NCBI GenBank assembly: GCA_000469685.2
Contig: LS997563.1
Span: 34,192,468-34,256,467 of the forward strand
DNA: 64,000 bases
From: Haemonchus contortus
Lineage: Eukaryota; Nematoda; Chromadorea; Rhabditida; Trichostrongylidae
Reading direction: 5' to 3'
The notes beneath the pieces are model-generated. The model was not told the DNA's origin. It searched no databases and saw only the letters and a program-made list of their open reading frames with translations. Shown one piece after another: positions 24,501 to 31,389 of the stretch. Both the position numbers and the translations under genes were made by a program. Numbering within the stretch: the first letter of the stretch is position 1; each line of letters opens with the position of its first letter.

Positions 24501-26915
24501 TGAAGAAATCGATGCTTCGAGCGTTCCTCTCTCGGAGCGTGCTCCAGAAGAGTATCGCGGGAGACTTTTCAGATTGAGGGAAGCTGGATAGCAGGGATCA
24601 GCTCTAAACCTGTGAGTGTTCCCCTGACAGAGCATTTCATCACAAACGAACTCCTGAATGGACCACTGAAGCCTCTCGTTTTTCTCAGTACTTCTCAGTT
24701 ACCTCTCTGGCCATGAATACTGTGTAGACCTTTGTAGCATGAAGCCGAATTGCTCCTGGTAGATTTGGACGAGTTCCTACAATGTTCAGTTGCGAAAAGG
24801 CTTCACAGTTTCATCGTGTGAGCAGTCAGCTTGATTCCCCGGTAGTTGGAAAATTCCATCGCGTCCCGTTTTACTTGAATATTGGAATATGCATAGTTCA
24901 CAACAGTAAATGTCTATATTCAAGGCATAATACGATCAATGCAACAGACTAACTTCAGCAAGCTATCACTAAGAGGTTACTTTCTCTTATCAATTTTACT
25001 TCTTTAGTCTATCCATGGCTAGGAGTATAATTGATATTTCTACTTTTACATTTTTCGTACAATATTTCAGCAAATAGAAGCCCGGTTTTATCTGACCCTA
25101 CTGAAATTATTTTACGAATGTTGAACATACCTAAGACAAGCATTATTTTGTAGCAGGACAATCGACGATATTGCTTTCGTGCGATAACGTGCAATACCAA
25201 TATGTACATTAGCTGAAATCCATGAATTGAGGCGAGAATTGATTTACCATAAATCTAAGCAGTACAATCCATTAACTATGCTGAAATACTATTTGTCGAT
25301 GACTATCCTTCAATATTGTTGCTGCTTTTTCAATATGCATGTCGAATGGGCGGATTGATTTTTCCAGTAACTTTTACTCGGTGAACGTCATTCTAGCAAA
25401 CACGTTCAACCAGCTTTTTGCTTGGAACCATAGATTGCATGTGTTTTGATAAAGATCAGGTTACGTAGTTGTTCCAAGCCGCTATTTGTAATGAATTTCG
25501 TGAGGGGAAAGCTCGTAGTACTGCTCCATCTGCTCAGGTAAACAGCACGAAAGAACCAGGAACCCACCCTCGCCAAAGCATATCTCACCTTACTTCCGGT
25601 ATCGAAAGAATTTCGAATTACATCTAACCCAGGACACTTCCATAGCCATAATTTCAATCAAGTTAGCTATTAAACATTACCCAAAAGTTATTTGTTATGG
25701 AATAAAGAACAAAGGATAAAGTCTTGAGGCGTGATTCGCGAGATAAACCCCGCATTCGACTTTCGTTCAAGATCGTAGTTGCCTATTGAAGGCGCATCTG
25801 ACCTTTGCAGTGACTTGCGATCGCCAGCCAATGTACAAGCCAGTGCTTTTATCGTGTATGACAAGTCAAGGTACCAATAAACCGATCCCTGAAGGATGAA
25901 AGAACGCGTGCATCACACGCCAACAACCGCTTCTCTAACAACAAGGTTTGTTAGGGAATCACTTGAACAGAATTGCTAGACTTCCTATTTCATTGCTGTT
26001 CGGCTGCTTTCGGAATCCCACAATTCATCCGACCGCCCGTCCGTTGAACGCGTGCGCGACGGCGGTCGCTTGTGTGCTGCGACCGCGGCGCCTGACTGTT
26101 GTTGACAACACTGGATCACGTGCCAGAGCTGCCAACACTGCTCTAGCGCCGCCGTCGCAGCACGCAAGTGATGGCCGTCGTGCACGCGTTGAACGGACAG
26201 ACGGACGGACGGTCGTCGAAGTCTGAAAGCGACCTTCCCTGGTCGCACCTTCGTGACATTTCACACTCGTCATTGCGCGTACGTGAATTTTTGCGGACGG
26301 ACGCACAAACCGACATACAAGCAGACACACAAAGTTAGCGCTCTATATACTATATAGAGTTGTATTGTATCGTACTAATCAAATAAATCATGTATCAGTG
26401 ATGGTGCACCAACTGTTTGATTGGTAACTTGTTAGTGCTGAGATGCAAGGTGGGGTAACTGATTGATCGAATTGCTTATCCTTTATAGTATGTGACCACT
26501 CCTTTTATCATCACTCCAGGGTCAATCTTACGTATCCTGCAGGTAATCGGAAATTAGTGTAGATATAAACGTTTGAGTATCCGACTTCTCGAATTTCTAA
26601 AAGTCGACGCAAATGTTTGCGCTGCTAATATGTTTCTGCTCGTGTGGAACAAATTCTAACTAAACTGCCTGATGTCAGCTGCAGCGGCGGTGGATTTTAT
26701 TCGAATTGACGAGTTAATCTTGCCTCTGAAGGGGGCGATTACGTCAATACATTAGCACTTTGAATAAATAAATGATCACTCGGAAAGCTCGCACATGAAT
26801 TGTGTTTTACGATGATGATAGCTTTAGAGCAAATCGTACCTCAGCAAGAACCCCGTAGATGATGAAGCAGACACCAATGAAATAGTCCACATTGCCTTGT
26901 CGTGGTGTGGTGCCT
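12536..26915 (-). CDS. Srt-family serpentine chemoreceptor, gene A (exons 2-9)
   Basis: Predicted seven-transmembrane G-protein-coupled receptor, probably a sensory chemoreceptor in the plasma membrane. Exons in transcript order are 26840-26915, 25131-25212, 23460-23579, 18144-18229, 16036-16185, 15309-15440, 15111-15240 and 12536-12681. All have GT-AG junctions and compatible phases, and give about 306 residues with no internal stop. Family features seen are SCYKIML after TM1, NSLLTGYFWLVGANYC, GLWCGACM with VINRLLDLW (the DRY-equivalent region), LFKDNRTYVVLLIP, FNYPHTANN, LQSSSICMAN, GHICWQLGHGFPA, and a final YLLLNRTIQ tail. A first exon of about 20 residues is expected upstream but was not found. 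Introns reach 5.2 kb and are swollen by transposons. The assignment to Srt is from recalled family motifs. Confidence 0.87.
14075..14305 (-). mobile_element. tRNA-derived SINE, diverged copy
   Basis: The order and words of the SINE at 55321-55621 are recognisable on the minus strand: a tail-side CTTATACAATGA block, then CAAGTCAGTG, and a TTCGATCCC B-box-like head. It is strongly diverged and lies in the last intron of srt gene A. Confidence 0.5.
14560..14850 (-). mobile_element. tRNA-derived SINE
   Basis: The body matches the SINE family (ATGACTTGCGTTGGCTAGCC and GTACAAGCCAGTACTTTTGT), and the diverged tRNA-like head (about 14780-14850) contains TTTGAACC as the degraded B box. It lies in the last intron of srt gene A, antisense to the plus-strand copies. 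Confidence 0.7.
15660..15800 (+). mobile_element. tRNA-derived SINE, head portion
   Basis: It has GTAGTGGTGTAGTGGCAATC (A-box region), then CAAGCCTTCCATCC and GATTGGTACCAGATTCG, as in the full copy at 55321. The B box is degraded and the 3' half is missing. It is intronic in srt gene A. Confidence 0.65.
16301..16825. mobile_element. 525-bp TA-flanked MITE, copy 1
   Basis: Terminal inverted repeats of about 25 bp (CAGTAGCGCTCAAAAGTCTT...) are flanked by TA at 16299-16300 and 16826-16827. The interior is the reverse complement of that in 36196-36719. The TA duplication and CAGT ends suggest a Tc1/mariner-superfamily non-autonomous element. It has no transposase and lies in an intron of srt gene A. 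Confidence 0.88.
16840..16985. repeat. Diverged dispersed repeat, also at ~29700-29840
   Basis: Both places share CCCACT..., AGCCCACGG/TGG, ACATTACAGT and GTATTATCTTC-TTTGAGCTG words in the same order and orientation. Inside this copy GGGGCGAACGATTTGC (from about 16910) and GCAAATCGTATGCCCC (from about 16972) form an imperfect inverted repeat. The family is not recognised. Confidence 0.55.
16990..17248. mobile_element. GC-rich fold-back MITE family, copy 1 (full)
   Basis: The termini GGCTGCTTTCATAGTCCGCC and the complement bound a nearly complete palindrome with CCGGC-rich arms and a shared GGCAGTGCTAGGGG block. It is flanked by the 3-bp repeat ACT (16987-16989 and 17249-17251). Related copies lie at 31024-31295 and 38898-39022. 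Its much higher GC than its surroundings makes random-looking ORFs on both strands. Confidence 0.87.
17866..17935 (-). pseudogene. Decayed duplicate of the srt gene A 'LWCGACM' exon
   Basis: The segment GAACGAAGCAAATCATGCAT (plus strand) and its flanks repeat the real exon at 18144-18229 only about 300 bp away. The acceptor is changed from CAG to AAG and the frame around GLWC is disrupted, so it should not splice. It looks like an old tandem duplication inside the intron. Confidence 0.7.
18540..18797. repeat. Left part of a ~350-bp repeat split by the RTE insertion
   Basis: This sequence continues at 21968-22080 on the other side of the RTE. The combined unit is colinear with the uninterrupted copy at 22960-23310 (shared words include TTTGATCTTTGT, CTGATAAGGGCTTC, CTCAAGTTCCCAACGCTTAT, GGCATGCGCTATGTTTCATT). 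No coding frame is conserved. Confidence 0.8.
18815..21950 (-). mobile_element. Complete RTE-type LINE with perfect 17-bp target-site duplication
   Basis: The element is flanked by CTGTGCCGTACTCTCAT at 18798-18814 and 21951-21967. The related repeat at 22960-23310 has the corresponding site once, diverged, as an empty site. It has a 77-bp 5' leader, one intact ORF (18832-21873), and a 17-bp 3' tail of AAG/AATAAG triplet-like repeats. The short UTRs, single ORF and simple tail fit the RTE clade. The perfect duplication and intact ORF indicate recent insertion and possible activity. It lies in an intron of srt gene A in the same orientation as the gene. Confidence 0.95.
18832..21873 (-). CDS. 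RTE LINE polyprotein: APE endonuclease plus reverse transcriptase, intact
   Basis: This 1013-residue protein nicks target DNA and copies element RNA onto it. The endonuclease spans residues about 75-315, and all expected catalytic positions are visible: Asn81 (TLNVGTL), Glu108 (QETRW), Asp213 and Asn215 (GDLNGH), Asp279 (QIDFVL), His306 (QHRPLI). The reverse transcriptase spans residues about 520-800: ASGPDDVAADLWK, IPIWKKKG, FLDLEKAFDRV with Asp668, VGVHQGSALSPLLF, and the YADD aspartates 759-760. The C-terminal domain has LRWYGHTLR and a basic GKRPRGRPKQRW run near the end. The ATG at 21871-21873 gives the typical RTE length. No stop or frameshift is seen. Confidence 0.95.
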   Translation of the reverse strand: MQATGPVTGRPTNTPVTSKMLMSLEEVRCNATASAGADAHSQGPVSVKSMRGSPMQGRHRGATKLVRKLRNVWKTRVATLNVGTLTGRLYELAEALERRRIDFCAVQETRWSCCKSRDIGLGFKAVLCGGPKTTNGVGIIVSERFRDSIVSVERFDDRLMKIVVVIERQKYHLFSAYAPQTGCSEQTKDKFWNLLDEKTAEVPLQEAIVVAGDLNGHVGATKDGHSCHGGFGYGSRNTDGERILEYADSHNLAIVNTRFRKRDSHLITFYSGENRTQIDFVLVRHRDQGLVTDAKTVPYETVATQHRPLICTFKIAPPKPKVAERCGPARIKWWRLKEKEEAVVSSILLPAVTTVDETWKGAAEAITRVARSKLGVTKPGRRKLDKQTWLWTDHVRDKVHEKKKQYHEFLIEKTADNWQRYQIAKKEAKKAVASQKAAHYADLNKKLESRDGERYVYRLAKTRNRQTEDIEKFFGINDENGRLLTDRRQVLKRWREYFANISTDEFARPAIPCAPPVHGPVQRITVNETITALKKMKSGKASGPDDVAADLWKSKGWNPAGWLTEFFNQVVAEKKVPESWQQSTTIPIWKKKGSLGDCTCYRPIRLLSHSMKIFERIVDSRIRDIVELTTNQCGFVAGCSTIDAIHAARLLLEKHREKRRPVHLAFLDLEKAFDRVPRDVIWYALRQHGVPEELIEWVRILYTSPKSRVQTAAGTSAEFPISVGVHQGSALSPLLFVVVMDTITKDLQKPAPWTLLYADDVMLASEDKSELESQVQTWSDRLAMFGLRLNVKKTEYLTTDSSEPGSIKINGTELTRTTTFKYLGSAIASDGSLGFETNSRVNAAWLKWRSMTGVLCDKNIPERLKSKIYRTVIRPVAIYGAECWPATKEVEARLSVMETKMLRWTAGVTRLDRISNDAIRERFGVAPIVDKMREARLRWYGHTLRAKNDSVRKISLNLDVSGKRPRGRPKQRWLDTLHEDLKAVNIHPDQAFNREKWRQHIRKADPAYKRDKR
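21968..22959. other. Rest of split repeat, then intron sequence of srt gene A
   Basis: Positions 21968-22080 finish the repeat interrupted by the RTE. From 22081 to 22959 I see no recognisable element or exon; the short ORFs overlap on both strands. Confidence 0.5.
22960..23310. repeat. Uninterrupted copy of the ~350-bp repeat (RTE empty-site homologue)
   Basis: It is colinear with 18540-18797 plus 21968-22080. At about 23205-23230 it has a single GCGCCGTGCCTTCATGCTC-type site where the other copy has the RTE between two identical 17-bp repeats. Confidence 0.8.
23840..24580 (-). mobile_element. Decayed RTE LINE fragment
   Basis: Minus-strand frames show VGIHQGSAL (reverse-transcriptase block B), then LQKGLAY.LWLNVKKTKFFGFE and, after frameshifts, VKGSVDQAVKVQINRAWM, all in the order expected for an RTE reverse transcriptase. 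The YADD region is deleted and several stops and shifts are present. It lies in an intron of srt gene A. Confidence 0.75.
24341..24677. repeat. 86-bp inverted repeat inside the RTE fragment
   Basis: The plus-strand segment 24341-24426 recurs as its reverse complement at 24592-24677 with about one mismatch, separated by 165 bp. It looks like a recent local inverted duplication of part of the RTE fragment. Confidence 0.88.
25711..25900 (-). mobile_element. tRNA-derived SINE, truncated
   Basis: Tail-side words GGATAAAGTCTTGAGGCGTG and CCCCGCATTCGAC, and body words CCAATGTACAAGCCAGTGCT and GGTACCAATAAACCGATCCC, match the SINE family on the minus strand. The tRNA-like head is missing. It is intronic in srt gene A. 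Confidence 0.7.
26029..26216. repeat. GC-rich palindrome (fold-back) with ~65-bp arms
   Basis: The arms at about 26029-26092 and 26146-26216 (sharing GTCCGTTGAACGCGTGC, then GACGGC, then GTGCTGCGAC) are inverted around a 53-bp loop. This makes random ORFs on both strands. It is probably a non-autonomous fold-back element; no clean target-site duplication was found. Confidence 0.7.
26240..26345. repeat. Dispersed repeat with CGCACAAACCGACATACAA core
   Basis: CACACTCGTCATTGCGC, CGCACAAACCGACATACAA, GCGCT.TATATA and a small TATATAGTATATAG palindrome recur in the same order at about 44715-44800. The family is not recognised. Confidence 0.6.
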
Positions 26916-27703
26916 CTGTAAAACATTCACCATTTACATGTTAGCATTTCAGCCACACAATCTGTTAGGTTGGCAATAAACAACTGCTTGATTTCAAATA
27001 AATATGATTACCTTTTAATTGTAAAAAAAGTCGTAAATATTGACCATAGAATTGTATCATATTGCCTAGTGGGAGCCATTATCGTCTCTATTCTCCCTGT
27101 AGCGAGGAGACGAGTGGATCGTCCCTACTCAAAGAACTCGAGTCATCACATTCCTTCCACTCTCTATGGAGAAGCTTCACCATCGCGCTGATAGTCGTTC
27201 TGATGTGTCTCTAACACCCCGTAAAAAACGCAATACTGTAAATAACCGCTGTAGTCCAGCGGTCATCATGATATCGCATAACGTGGTCAGCTCACATAAT
27301 ATCCTATTCCTTGGTGTAAGCATCGACAACGCTAACCTTCGTTATTGACGGACCTCGAGATTCTTCTCTCCTCTTTCGTGTATAGAGATATTCCGAGCAT
27401 CGTTCTTTCCACAGCCTGTTCAGTGACTGACTGCATGCTCATCCTGCTTTCGTAGAGTCCAAGTTTCTGAGGCGAATGACAAAATAGGAAGGATCGCAGT
27501 GTCGAAGTGGTGAGCGCGGAGCCTGATGCTATTCTTCACTACTACTATTCGCGCGTTCCCATCCGCTCAGCTACGGAGCTGGGTCATTTATCATGTTAAC
27601 TTTACAACTTAGATACACGTATCTAGAGCATACAGAGACGCTCTTCCCTCTCAGCGTGAAAAGAATAACGGAGACCAATCCATCTCTCATAAACATCGTC
27701 TTA

Positions 27704-29127
27704 CAAGGGAAGGATCCCAAGTCGAAGTGGCCATTGGAAATGAGACCTGCACTGCTAGGCTTATTTTTTGATGCTGATTTCGAATCTGCATTCAAAATCT
27801 GCCAAACGATTCTCTGAACGAAGTTATGGAGGTGGTATCCAGAGAGCGTTCAACAGGGGGAAAGCACGTAAGACATGGCCGCAGGCCTGCACGGAGCGGC
27901 GGAGTGGAGTCGAGGTAAGCGTGACGCTTCATAGGCATGGGACCAGGGATCGGGTTTGGTGAGCGATGGCGTTTTTGCATTTTGAAAGACTTTTTCCTCC
28001 GGGTTGTAAGAACCTTTCCATACTAGTTTTACCGCCTTTGCCGACTTTTCGAATGCTCGAGGTGAGTCAGGTTCTACTACAGTCATCTGACATTTACTCC
28101 AACAACCAATATGACAGCAACTCTATCCTTGTACATTTCAAATTCACAGTGGGATAACTTTTACCCATTATAAGCAGATGTGATAATCTAGCACGGAAAG
28201 TTTAGAACACAGAAATTTTCACAGTGAAAGCAGCGAATGAAAAAGATTCCACCGCAGGCTGTTTTTTCACACTCACTTATCACTTCTTAAACCTAGGAGC
28301 ACAGTACTGGAAGTGCACAAGTGATAGTAACTTTTTCGAAACTTCCGCATGAGCAAACAACAACGACCCTCTAGATGTGCCTGCTGTTTCCTCTTCATCA
28401 TCGGGTTCTTACAGTAGATCGGCCTCCTCGTTCTCAATCACGCAGTCTTCTTCGCACTTAATATTAAAGTTTTCGTAAGTTGCATCTCGCAAGATAGAGG
28501 AAAAACTGGCTATCAACTTCTGCTGCTTCTAGGGGCGTGTTCAAAATCACGGGAACCGAAGATCTTCTACAGATGCAACATTACCAACTCTGGGCAGAAC
28601 AAACTCCTTCTCCTTTGGTGTTACGTCTATCCATATCTACCATACTTCGCCGCGTTTGCCACGATGCAACCCTTGCCTTTTTTTAAAACTGATCACAAGC
28701 TCCACTTATTTCAAAAACTGATCGATATCATTGCGGAGAGGAAGCCTGTTTGGGCAGGAACTGCTTCATCTCGGGCATTCGAAAAGTCATCAAAGGCGGT
28801 GAAATTAGTATGGAAAGGTCCCTACAACCCGGAGGAAAAAGTCTTTCAAAATGCAAAAACACCGTCGCTCACCAAACCCGATCCCTGGTCCCATGCCTAT
28901 GAAGCGTCACGCTTACCTCGACTCCAAATCGCCGCTCCGTGCAGTAGCGCGGCCATGTCTTATGTGCTTTCCCCCTGTTGAACGCTCTCCGGAGACCACC
29001 ACCATAACTTCGTTCAGAGGATCGTTTGGCAGATTTTGAATGCAGATTCGAGATCAGCATCAAAAAATACGTCTAGCAGTGCAGGTCTCATTTCAAATGG
29101 CCACTTCGACTTGGGATCCTTCCCTTG
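27704..29127. mobile_element. 1424-bp fold-back element with TTA duplication (Harbinger-like)
   Basis: The ends CAAGGGAAGGATCCCAAGTC and the complement are flanked by TTA on both sides (27701-27703 and 29128-29130). The arms of about 370-380 bp (27704 to about 28080, about 28745-29127) are clearly similar, and the centre of about 660 bp is unique. The RTE reading continues across the empty site (...FADDIVLI to the right, KTMFMRDG to the left). The 3-bp TTA duplication suggests the PIF/Harbinger superfamily; no transposase is present. A related sequence lies near 63310-63390. Confidence 0.88.
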
Positions 29128-29649
29128 TTAGTTATACTCACCACGTTCGAGCCTATCCCCTACAAGCGCTGTCGTATTCAGCAACATTTGTTAAACCTGT
29201 TCGCTGTTCGGAGTATGAGCACAATGTCGTCTGCAAAGCGGAAATGGTCTTAGTAGCGGTTGTCACACTTCACTAGCATGCTTTCCCAACCCATATCACG
29301 CATGATGTTCTCGAGAGCAGACTGAAGAACATGGATGAGGTGTTGCCCTTCCCAACCCCTATCTTCACATTGACAACAAGTAATGGCACCCTTCACCCTC
29401 ACATTGGTTCACTTTGTATTGTGACAGTGTGGAACGATTGAGCGTACTAAACTCTCCCTAAATCATGCAGCAAATTGCATGCAAGCCTATACTTCTACTA
29501 TGCCGCCAACCTTGTTGAGGATGATTCAGTGGAAGTGTGTTGGTTACCGATAGCAGGGCACTTGAGCAGTAGTTGCCGGTATCTTTTGATTCTCCCTTCT
29601 TATTCAACAACTTAATGTCTTGCTAGTTTCCACAATTTAAGCATTTTGG

Positions 29650-30100
29650 TTTTAGACAGATGCAGCGTGCAGACAGGGAGAACATCTGTTCCGCGCGTCC
29701 GTCAAAGCTATGTCACCGTGCCCACTTCAAGCGGGACACAGCCCACGGCAATTTCGAGGTTACATTACAGTACCACTCAGCCTCAATGGAGCGGATGATC
29801 TGCACTGATTCGTATTATCTTCTCTTTGAGCTGACTGGACTCTCCTCATATGTCCACAAGCAACAGCAAAATCCGTTTAGGATCGCGAACTGAGGCAAAG
29901 CGTTCGACGGCTGCGACCTAACTTCGACGAACGCGCTGAAAAGAGCGCACTCTAGAAGGCTATTCATACGTTTTGGTTCCATCCTATCGGGATGGAGTCT
30001 TCATCGACGTGATATCGCATTTTAGAAAAGAGAACAGAAGAAGCGACATATCCTTCTGTTCTCTTTTCCAAAATACGACATGTTGCTGAGCTGATAGATA
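29650..30100. repeat. Inserted non-RTE segment with dispersed repeat and hairpin
   Basis: Positions 29700-29840 match the repeat at 16840-16985. A 26-bp-arm imperfect hairpin (TCGCATTTTAGAAAAGAGAAC... paired with GTTCTCTTTTCCAAAATACGA) lies at 30014-30078. Confidence 0.55.
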
Positions 30101-31023
30101 GGCGGGTAAATGTGCCTGTCAACCAGACCTAAGTAGATGTCATCGATGAGTTTTCCCACTGCCTTTTGGAATGTAGTAACAGCAGAAAAGCCTAAAAGCA
30201 TCGATGCGTGCTTAAAATGAGTGAAGAATTATAATTTTGGCCGAAGTTGAGATGTTTTTCTAGTGACGAGAGTGACTGTTCCATCAGAGCGACCAATAAA
30301 GGTCATTTTCGTCTTTTAATCGGCGAAGCTCCAACAGGCATCGCGAATTTTCTTTCCAGTCTGCTTAGGCCAGACCTACTGCTCTTTTGCCTGTCAGATC
30401 TTCCTTTATCGTTTCTCTGCATTCAGACAGCCTTTCACTCAACTCATTACAATCCGTTTGATGGGTGCCGATGTGGAGTTCTTAAGCGGTTCGTCTGAGG
30501 CCAGCCTCAGTGTTCAAATCACCGACGAAGACTCTGAAGATTGTGAGCTTCTCTCGAGCGCTGTCCCAAGTCGAATGCTTCTAGCTCCTCTTCTTCTTAG
30601 TTAGCAGTATGTTGGCGTGTACGCAAAAAATATCGTTAAAGCTAGAGTTAAGCCACACTTTTTCAATCGCAGAAGTCCAGTATAAGTTTTCGTAGGGATC
30701 GATATTCATAGCTATGTGTGTATTGGCAGCACACTTACACCACCGACACTTTTGCATGTCCCAAGAAACATTTCTTCTCGAGCCTCGATAGCGTTGTGCG
30801 GTGGGCGATGCTTTCTTGTCTCGGTCAATCCAACGAATTCCTTCCTGCATCATCATATCTTTAATACACGCCTCCGATGTAAGCTTTCGTGCCCCGAAAG
30901 GCCAGATTGTCATCCTACGATCAGTCCTTTTCCTTTTGTACAGTCTGTAATGACTCTGAGATATTAGCAGCGTCTCTCAAGCAGCCTTACCCAACGCTGC
31001 CATAATGAGAGTTCTCCCAAGTT

Positions 31024-31295
31024 GGCTGCTTTCATAGTCCGCCGGTCGGCGTGCCACGAGGGAGTGCTAGGGGGAAGGAGGGCGGCAGACGGTCGGTGAG
31101 CCCCTCGAAGGGCTGTAAATAAGGAGAGACAAGATCAAAAACCATTTGTACTAGCCTTTGGTTGTTTAGTTTTTGATCTTGTTCTTCTTTGTTTTCGTCC
31201 CTTCGACCGACCGTCTGCTGCCCTCCTCCCCCCTAGCACTGCCTCGTGACTCGCCGGCTCGCCGGCTCGCCGGCCGGCGGACTATGAAAGCAGCC
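31024..31295. mobile_element. GC-rich fold-back MITE family, copy 2
   Basis: It has the same GGCTGCTTTCATAGTCCGCC ends and AGTGCTAGGGGG block as copy 1 but a different centre: a local palindrome around AAAACTAAACAACCAAAGGC (about 31120-31185) with AGATCAAAAACC and GTTTTTGATCTT arms. The flanking triplets GTT and GTA are not identical. Confidence 0.85.
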
Positions 31296-31389
31296 GTACG
31301 AAGGGAAGAAAAGGTGAAAGGCATATATCAAGCAAATACAGGTCAAGACAATCTAGAATGCATATGGGTAACGTAGCCAAGTATCTCGA

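Larger units (their letters stand above)
27050..30960 (-). mobile_element. Decayed RTE LINE (second subfamily) split by a fold-back element
   Basis: Minus-strand fragments appear in the correct order. Endonuclease pieces lie at about 30490-30913 (TSEACIKDMMMQ, NTHIAMNIDPYENL, VGDLNTEAG). A KKGE.KDTGNY block lies near 29570, LENIMRDMGW and FRFADDIVLI at 29200-29320, then KTMFMRDGLV and RYVYL at 27590-27700, and ASETW-like blocks near 27450. Frameshifts and stops are common. The pattern matches the hookworm-type RTE with an FADD active site and differs from the intact RTE at 18815. A 1424-bp fold-back (27704-29127) interrupts it, and 29650-30100 looks like other inserted sequence. Confidence 0.78.

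Noticed and set aside
26001..26234. Fourth member of the GGCTGCTTTCATAGTCCG fold-back family
   Set aside because: Only GGCTGCTTTC and an approximate GAAAGC.ACC are shared; the inner parts differ, so the match may be chance.
25948..26330. Several 60-100-codon ORFs on both strands
   Set aside because: They are produced by the GC-rich palindrome at 26029-26216; no domains or splice signals.
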